DNA of 64,000 nucleotides, from assembly GCF_014174155.1 (NCBI RefSeq), contig NZ_JABEQM010000005.1:62001-126000 (forward strand). Reading direction: 5' to 3'. The notes below the pieces were generated by a model. That model saw nothing but the letters and a program-made list of their open reading frames with translations. It did not search any database and was not told the DNA's origin. How positions within the stretch are numbered: position 1 is the stretch's first letter; each line of letters starts with the position of its first letter. Of this stretch, positions 60,665 through 64,000 are shown one piece after another. The stretch comes from Gluconacetobacter tumulisoli. GTDB lineage: Bacteria; Pseudomonadota; Alphaproteobacteria; Acetobacterales; Acetobacteraceae. The position numbers were made by a program, and so were the translations under genes.

Positions 60665-61519
60665 TCATGGTATCGCCCCGTGGGGCGGCGTGCCCGCCAC
60701 ACGCAGGTCGGGCGCCGCCGCGCCATGGACGATATCGACGCAATGGCGCAGGTCATGGGCATCGATCTGGCCGGGGGCGGACGGCTGGCCCAGCGTGCCG
60801 AAGGTCGCCGCCGACCCGAAGACCTCCCCCGCCAGGCGCGACACGACGCCCACTCCGCCCATCGCCATGGTGATCAGCGGCCGGTCGGCCCAGCGTGTCC
60901 GCATCTCATACGTCGCGGCCAGCAGATTCAGCACGTCGCCGCCATCGCGCGGCATGACGGCCAGCTTGACGATATCGACGTCGAAATCCTGCATCGCCCG
61001 CATCCGGTCCACCAGGGCCGGGGCGCTGTCGGTGCCGGCGAAATCGTGGGACGACAGGATGACGCCCACTCCGGCGCCGCGCGCCGCCGTCACGATGCGG
61101 CGCACGACATGACGGCCGCGATTGAATTCGACATCGACCAGGTCCGGCAGCGGATCGGGACCGGCCGCGTTCAGCACATGGTCGTAGAAGGCGACATAGG
61201 CCTCGTCCCCGATCGGGGTCATGCCGCCCTCGGCCCCGGTGCGGAAGGTGACGATCAGCGGATGGCGCGCCAGGACATGACGCACTTCGCGGCACAGGGC
61301 GGCAGTCCGCGGCCCGTCCAGCACGCAATGCAGGTAATCGACCCGCAATTCCACCAGGTCGATCGCGTCCTCCGTCGCCAGGCGATGGGCAGCCGCCCGG
61401 GCCTCGGCCGCCGTAGCGGCGATGATCGGCACGATGATGGCGGGGCGGCCCACGCCCAGCGTGACCCCCCGAACCTTGACGCCGCGAAGGGTCGCGCCCC
61501 TGGCCGTGTTGCTCTGCAT
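60665..61519 (-). CDS. aroD: 3-dehydroquinate dehydratase, type I
   Basis: A 284-residue type I (Schiff-base) dehydroquinase that removes water from 3-dehydroquinate to form 3-dehydroshikimate. Features are LVELRVDYL near 56-64, IVTFRTGAEGG near 89-99, the base H158 in LSSHDFAGT, the Schiff-base lysine K185 in DIVKLAVMP, TMAMGG, and SAPGQI near the C-terminus. The usual biosynthetic enzyme in many alphaproteobacteria is type II; a type I copy can serve quinate/shikimate breakdown, which acetic acid bacteria carry out. ATG at 61519 has GGAG ten bases upstream; GTG at 61525 is an alternative. It lies downstream of pckA on the same strand. Confidence 0.92.
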   Translation of the reverse strand: MQSNTARGATLRGVKVRGVTLGVGRPAIIVPIIAATAAEARAAAHRLATEDAIDLVELRVDYLHCVLDGPRTAALCREVRHVLARHPLIVTFRTGAEGGMTPIGDEAYVAFYDHVLNAAGPDPLPDLVDVEFNRGRHVVRRIVTAARGAGVGVILSSHDFAGTDSAPALVDRMRAMQDFDVDIVKLAVMPRDGGDVLNLLAATYEMRTRWADRPLITMAMGGVGVVSRLAGEVFGSAATFGTLGQPSAPGQIDAHDLRHCVDIVHGAAAPDLRVAGTPPHGAIP

Positions 61520-61571
61520 CGACACGCTGCTCCATCAGGCGCACCCCGGGCACGCCCTCCGTCGCGTCAAA

Positions 61572-61601
61572 GCCCCGGGGGCGACTCGGTTCCCCCGGGG
61601 C
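61572..61601. terminator. Strong hairpin between pckA and aroD
   Basis: GCCCCGGGGG and CCCCCGGGGC are perfect 10-base arms with a 10-base loop, about 65-95 bp after the pckA stop. It probably ends pckA transcription, so aroD likely has its own promoter. Confidence 0.6.
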
Positions 61602-61617
61602 GTGCCGATCGCGTGGA

Positions 61618-61635
61618 CAAGGGCAGAGGCCCTTG
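61618..61635. terminator. Second hairpin after pckA
   Basis: CAAGGGC and GCCCTTG are perfect 7-base arms with an AGAG loop, 30-47 bp after the pckA stop. Together with the hairpin at 61572 it forms a tandem terminator. Confidence 0.5.
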
Positions 61636-61664
61636 CCCGGTCGGGCGGGGCCGGCCTTATGTGC

Positions 61665-63251
61665 CTACGGGGTGGCGCCCGTGTGGAAGCTCTCGAAATT
61701 CCTCTCGAACCGTTCGGCAAGGTCGGCGGCGGCACGGCGATAGGCCGCCGGATCGTCCCAGGTCCGGGCGGGATCGAGAATCTGTTCGGGGACGCCGGGC
61801 ACGTGGGTCGGAATGGCCAGGCCGAAATACGGTTCGACCTGGAAGGACACGTCATCCAGCCGCCCGTCCAGCGCCGCCCGCACCAGCGCACGCGTGTGCG
61901 CAAGCGCGATCCGCTGTCCCACGCCATAAGGGCCACCGGTCCATCCGGTATTGACCAGCCAGCACGTCACCGGCGCACGGGCCAGGCAGGATGCCAGACG
62001 ATCGCCATAGATTTCCGGACGGCGCGGCAGGAAGGGCGCGCCGAAGCAGGTGCTGAAGGTGGCCTGCGGGGTCTTGCCCAGCCCCTTCTCGGTCCCGGCG
62101 ATGCGGGCGGTATAGCCCGACAGAAAATGATAGACCGCCTGTTCCGACGTCAGCCGCGACAGCGGCGGCAGCACGCCGAATGCATCGGCCGTCAGCATCA
62201 CCACATGGCGCGGCACGCCGCCGCGGCCGTCCGGGCTGGCATTGTCGACAAAATCGATCGGATAGCAGGCCCGCGTATTCTCGGTCAGGCTGCCATCCGC
62301 GAAATCGGGAACGCCGTTCCCGTCGGCCACGACATTTTCCAGGACCGCGCCGAAGCGGTGGGATGCATCCCAGATCTCGGGTTCGGCCTCGCGCCGCAGG
62401 CCGATCACCTTGGCGTAGCAGCCCCCCTCGAAATTGAAGACCCCGTCCGGGGACCAGCCATGTTCGTCGTCGCCGATCAGGGTCCGAGACGCATCCGACG
62501 ACAGGGTGGTCTTGCCGGTGCCCGACAGCCCGAAGAACAGCGCCACCTCGCCATCCGGCCCGATATTGGCCGAGCAATGCATCGGCATCACGTCCTGGTC
62601 CGGCAACAGCCAGTTCATGACGGTGAAGATCGATTTCTTGATCTCGCCGGCATATTGGGTACCGGCAATGACGACCAGCCGCTGCGTCAGCGACAGGATG
62701 ACGGCGGTCGTGCCGCGCACGCCATGCGCCACCGGGTCCATCGGCAGGTCCGGCGCATGCAGGATCACATAGTCCGGCACGAACGACTCCAGTTCCTCCG
62801 CCGGCGGGCGGATGAACATGTTGCGGGCGAACAGGGCATGCCACGCGTGCGTGGTCACCAGCCGGATACGGACGCGATGGCGCGGATCCGCGCCGGCATA
62901 CAGGTCCTGGGTGAACAGTTCCTGCCCGTCCAGATAGCCACGCACATGGTCGCAGCACCGCTGGAAGGCATCGATCGACAGGCGCGTATTGATCTCGCCC
63001 CACCAGATATCGGCACTGACGCCCGGTTCGTCGACGATGAACTTGTCCCGCACGGATCGGCCGGTATGCAGGCCGGTCCGTACCATCAGCGCACCGCCCG
63101 ACGACAGGCTGCCCTCGCGCCGGCGGATCGCGATCTCGGTCAGTTCAGGGGCGTGGAGATTGGCATGGACGGGATCGATGCGGCGCAGGCCGGTATCTTT
63201 CAGTGCGCCGTCCGGGCCAGAAGGCCGGAAATCATTATTATTGTTGTTCAT
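61665..63251 (-). CDS. pckA: Phosphoenolpyruvate carboxykinase (ATP)
   Basis: A 528-residue cytosolic enzyme that converts oxaloacetate and ATP to phosphoenolpyruvate, the first step of gluconeogenesis. The kinase P-loop GLSGTGKTTLS is at 241-251, preceded by GTQYAGEIKKSIFTVMNW near 197-214 and MHCSAN near 224-229 (metal and oxaloacetate site), and followed by IGDDEHGWSPDGVFNFEGGCYAK. The start at 63251 gives an unusual run of five asparagines after the initiator; the frame remains open upstream but enters the AT-rich promoter region. It is divergent from a sugar transporter, fitting a switch between growth on acids and on sugars. Confidence 0.95.
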   Translation of the reverse strand: MNNNNNDFRPSGPDGALKDTGLRRIDPVHANLHAPELTEIAIRRREGSLSSGGALMVRTGLHTGRSVRDKFIVDEPGVSADIWWGEINTRLSIDAFQRCCDHVRGYLDGQELFTQDLYAGADPRHRVRIRLVTTHAWHALFARNMFIRPPAEELESFVPDYVILHAPDLPMDPVAHGVRGTTAVILSLTQRLVVIAGTQYAGEIKKSIFTVMNWLLPDQDVMPMHCSANIGPDGEVALFFGLSGTGKTTLSSDASRTLIGDDEHGWSPDGVFNFEGGCYAKVIGLRREAEPEIWDASHRFGAVLENVVADGNGVPDFADGSLTENTRACYPIDFVDNASPDGRGGVPRHVVMLTADAFGVLPPLSRLTSEQAVYHFLSGYTARIAGTEKGLGKTPQATFSTCFGAPFLPRRPEIYGDRLASCLARAPVTCWLVNTGWTGGPYGVGQRIALAHTRALVRAALDGRLDDVSFQVEPYFGLAIPTHVPGVPEQILDPARTWDDPAAYRRAAADLAERFERNFESFHTGATP

Positions 63252-63543
63252 TTTCCGTTTTCCGAATGTGTCGTTGTCCCGGTCGCTCCCGGGACGCGGC
63301 AGTTTCGCGCGATCAGCATGGCAATTCCCTGACCAACACCCATGCGCACGATCACAAATGCGCGATCTCGACAGGACGTAGCGCGGGGCGAGACAACGCA
63401 GAGCGGAACGAGGAAGGATCGTCCCCTCAGGCGACAATCAAAAAGTTCCCAGGGAATTTCGCCAAAGCAATCAAAAAAATGTTTCGGCGCGACGGCAAAA
63501 CAATATGGTTTGATCTTGGTCGAAATTTTTGCATAATATTACC
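63252..63543. promoter_or_regulatory. AT-rich divergent control region between pckA and sugar transporter
   Basis: A 292 bp gap whose right half (63430-63543) is strikingly AT-rich. On the plus strand TTGATC (63510-63515) and TAATAT (63534-63539) are 18 bases apart, a good promoter match, but the predicted start would fall at or just after the transporter ATG at 63544. Either the message is leaderless, translation starts later, or another promoter is used. No clear operator was identified. Confidence 0.4.
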
Positions 63544-64000
63544 ATGAGCGAATTAGAACGACCAGAATCAAACCTTATTGTTGATGTCGTGGCCGGAATA
63601 TCAGCTGCCGGCGGCCTGTTGTTTGGATATGATACGGGAATTATTTCCGCCGCCCTGTTGCAGATTTCGCAGCAATTCCATCTGGGCACCGGTGGGCAGC
63701 AGATCGTGACCTCCGCGATCATCGCTGGCGCACTGCTGGGCTGCATGGGCGCCGCCCCCCTGTCGGACCGGGGCGGCCGGCGACGCACCGTCATGGTGGC
63801 CGCCGCGGTCTTCATCGTCGGCACGATCATGGCCTCCCTTGCCGACAGCGTCTGGCTGCTGACGCTCGCGCGGTTCGTGCTGGGGCTGGCCGTGGGCGCG
63901 GCCTCGCAGATCGTGCCGGTCTATATTTCGGAACTGGCCCCTGCCCGGCGGCGCGGACGGCTGGTCGGCATGTTCCAGCTGGCGGTGGTGACGGGGGTGC
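63544..64000 (+). CDS. Sugar porter MFS transporter, 3' end cut by window edge
   Basis: The first 152 codons of a sugar porter (GalP/XylE/AraE group). Helix 1 is ISAAGGLLFGYDTGIISAALL, the diagnostic GYDTGIISGAL-type motif. APLSDRGGRRRTVMVAA is the loop 2-3 signature, and LARFVLGLAVGAASQIVPVYISELAPARRRGRL contains the helix 4-5 PVYISE-APxxxRG signature. It imports a sugar with protons. Four membrane segments are visible; the remaining eight lie outside. It is divergent from pckA. Confidence 0.9.
   Translation, partial: MSELERPESNLIVDVVAGISAAGGLLFGYDTGIISAALLQISQQFHLGTGGQQIVTSAIIAGALLGCMGAAPLSDRGGRRRTVMVAAAVFIVGTIMASLADSVWLLTLARFVLGLAVGAASQIVPVYISELAPARRRGRLVGMFQLAVVTGV

Noticed and set aside
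1-64000. tRNA, rRNA, insertion sequences, prophage or plasmid functions
   Set aside because: No tRNA T-loop/anticodon patterns were noticed in the gaps, no transposase or integrase-like proteins among the open frames, and gene order is typical of a chromosome.

Overview
The window is GC-rich, densely coded DNA that looks like an alphaproteobacterial chromosome. The best guess is an acetic acid bacterium (Acetobacteraceae, Gluconacetobacter or a close relative). The guess rests on a transaldolase fused to phosphoglucose isomerase beside transketolase, which I know from acetic acid bacteria, on the codon style, and on a lifestyle of periplasmic oxidation. No rRNA, tRNA, CRISPR array, transposase or phage gene was seen. 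Most genes sit in short operons whose start and stop codons overlap (ATGA or GTGA).

Layout. 1-4.8 kb: pentose-phosphate genes (tal-pgi, cut by the left edge, and tkt). 5.2-13.3 kb: housekeeping and accessory genes (metallo-beta-lactamase fold hydrolase, ankyrin protein, hisC, CPA1 antiporter, gabT-like transaminase, flavin monooxygenase). 13.4-20.4 kb, minus strand: a tryptophan tryptophylquinone (TTQ) amine dehydrogenase cluster with heavy chain, light chain, MauE, two MauD-like proteins and a cytochrome c, preceded by a TonB-dependent receptor. 20.7-27.2 kb: LysR regulator, second TonB receptor, amino acid permease, and a solitary histidine ammonia-lyase. 27.3-39.9 kb: one glycogen/trehalose operon, glgA-glgB-glgX-treZ-malQ-treY. 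40.3-51.5 kb: a probable catabolic regulon with a transporter, a flavin monooxygenase, a permease, a MarR regulator, a three-subunit molybdenum hydroxylase, an amidohydrolase and a formamidase-like hydrolase. 51.6-55.5 kb: a glycerate kinase / MFS / CdaR module. 55.6-64 kb: CsbD, HAD phosphatase, azoR/HxlR pair, Lrp/class V aminotransferase pair, a degenerate peptide deformylase, aroD, pckA and the start of a sugar transporter.

How they fit together. The TTQ enzyme would oxidise primary amines in the periplasm and pass electrons to its cytochrome c. The neighbouring permeases, GABA-type transaminase and histidine ammonia-lyase suggest a wider amine and amino acid diet. The glycogen operon links storage polymer to trehalose through the TreY/TreZ route. 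In the molybdenum hydroxylase region an identical GTCAG-N4-CTGAC palindrome lies in two separate promoter regions, which suggests that the local MarR protein controls the whole block. The most interesting items are the composition of the TTQ cluster (AADH/MADH hybrid features, a MauD paralogue with CPIS instead of CPVC, no mauF or mauG in view), this MarR regulon, a structured repeat upstream of the HAD gene, and the deformylase paralogue that has lost two metal ligands.
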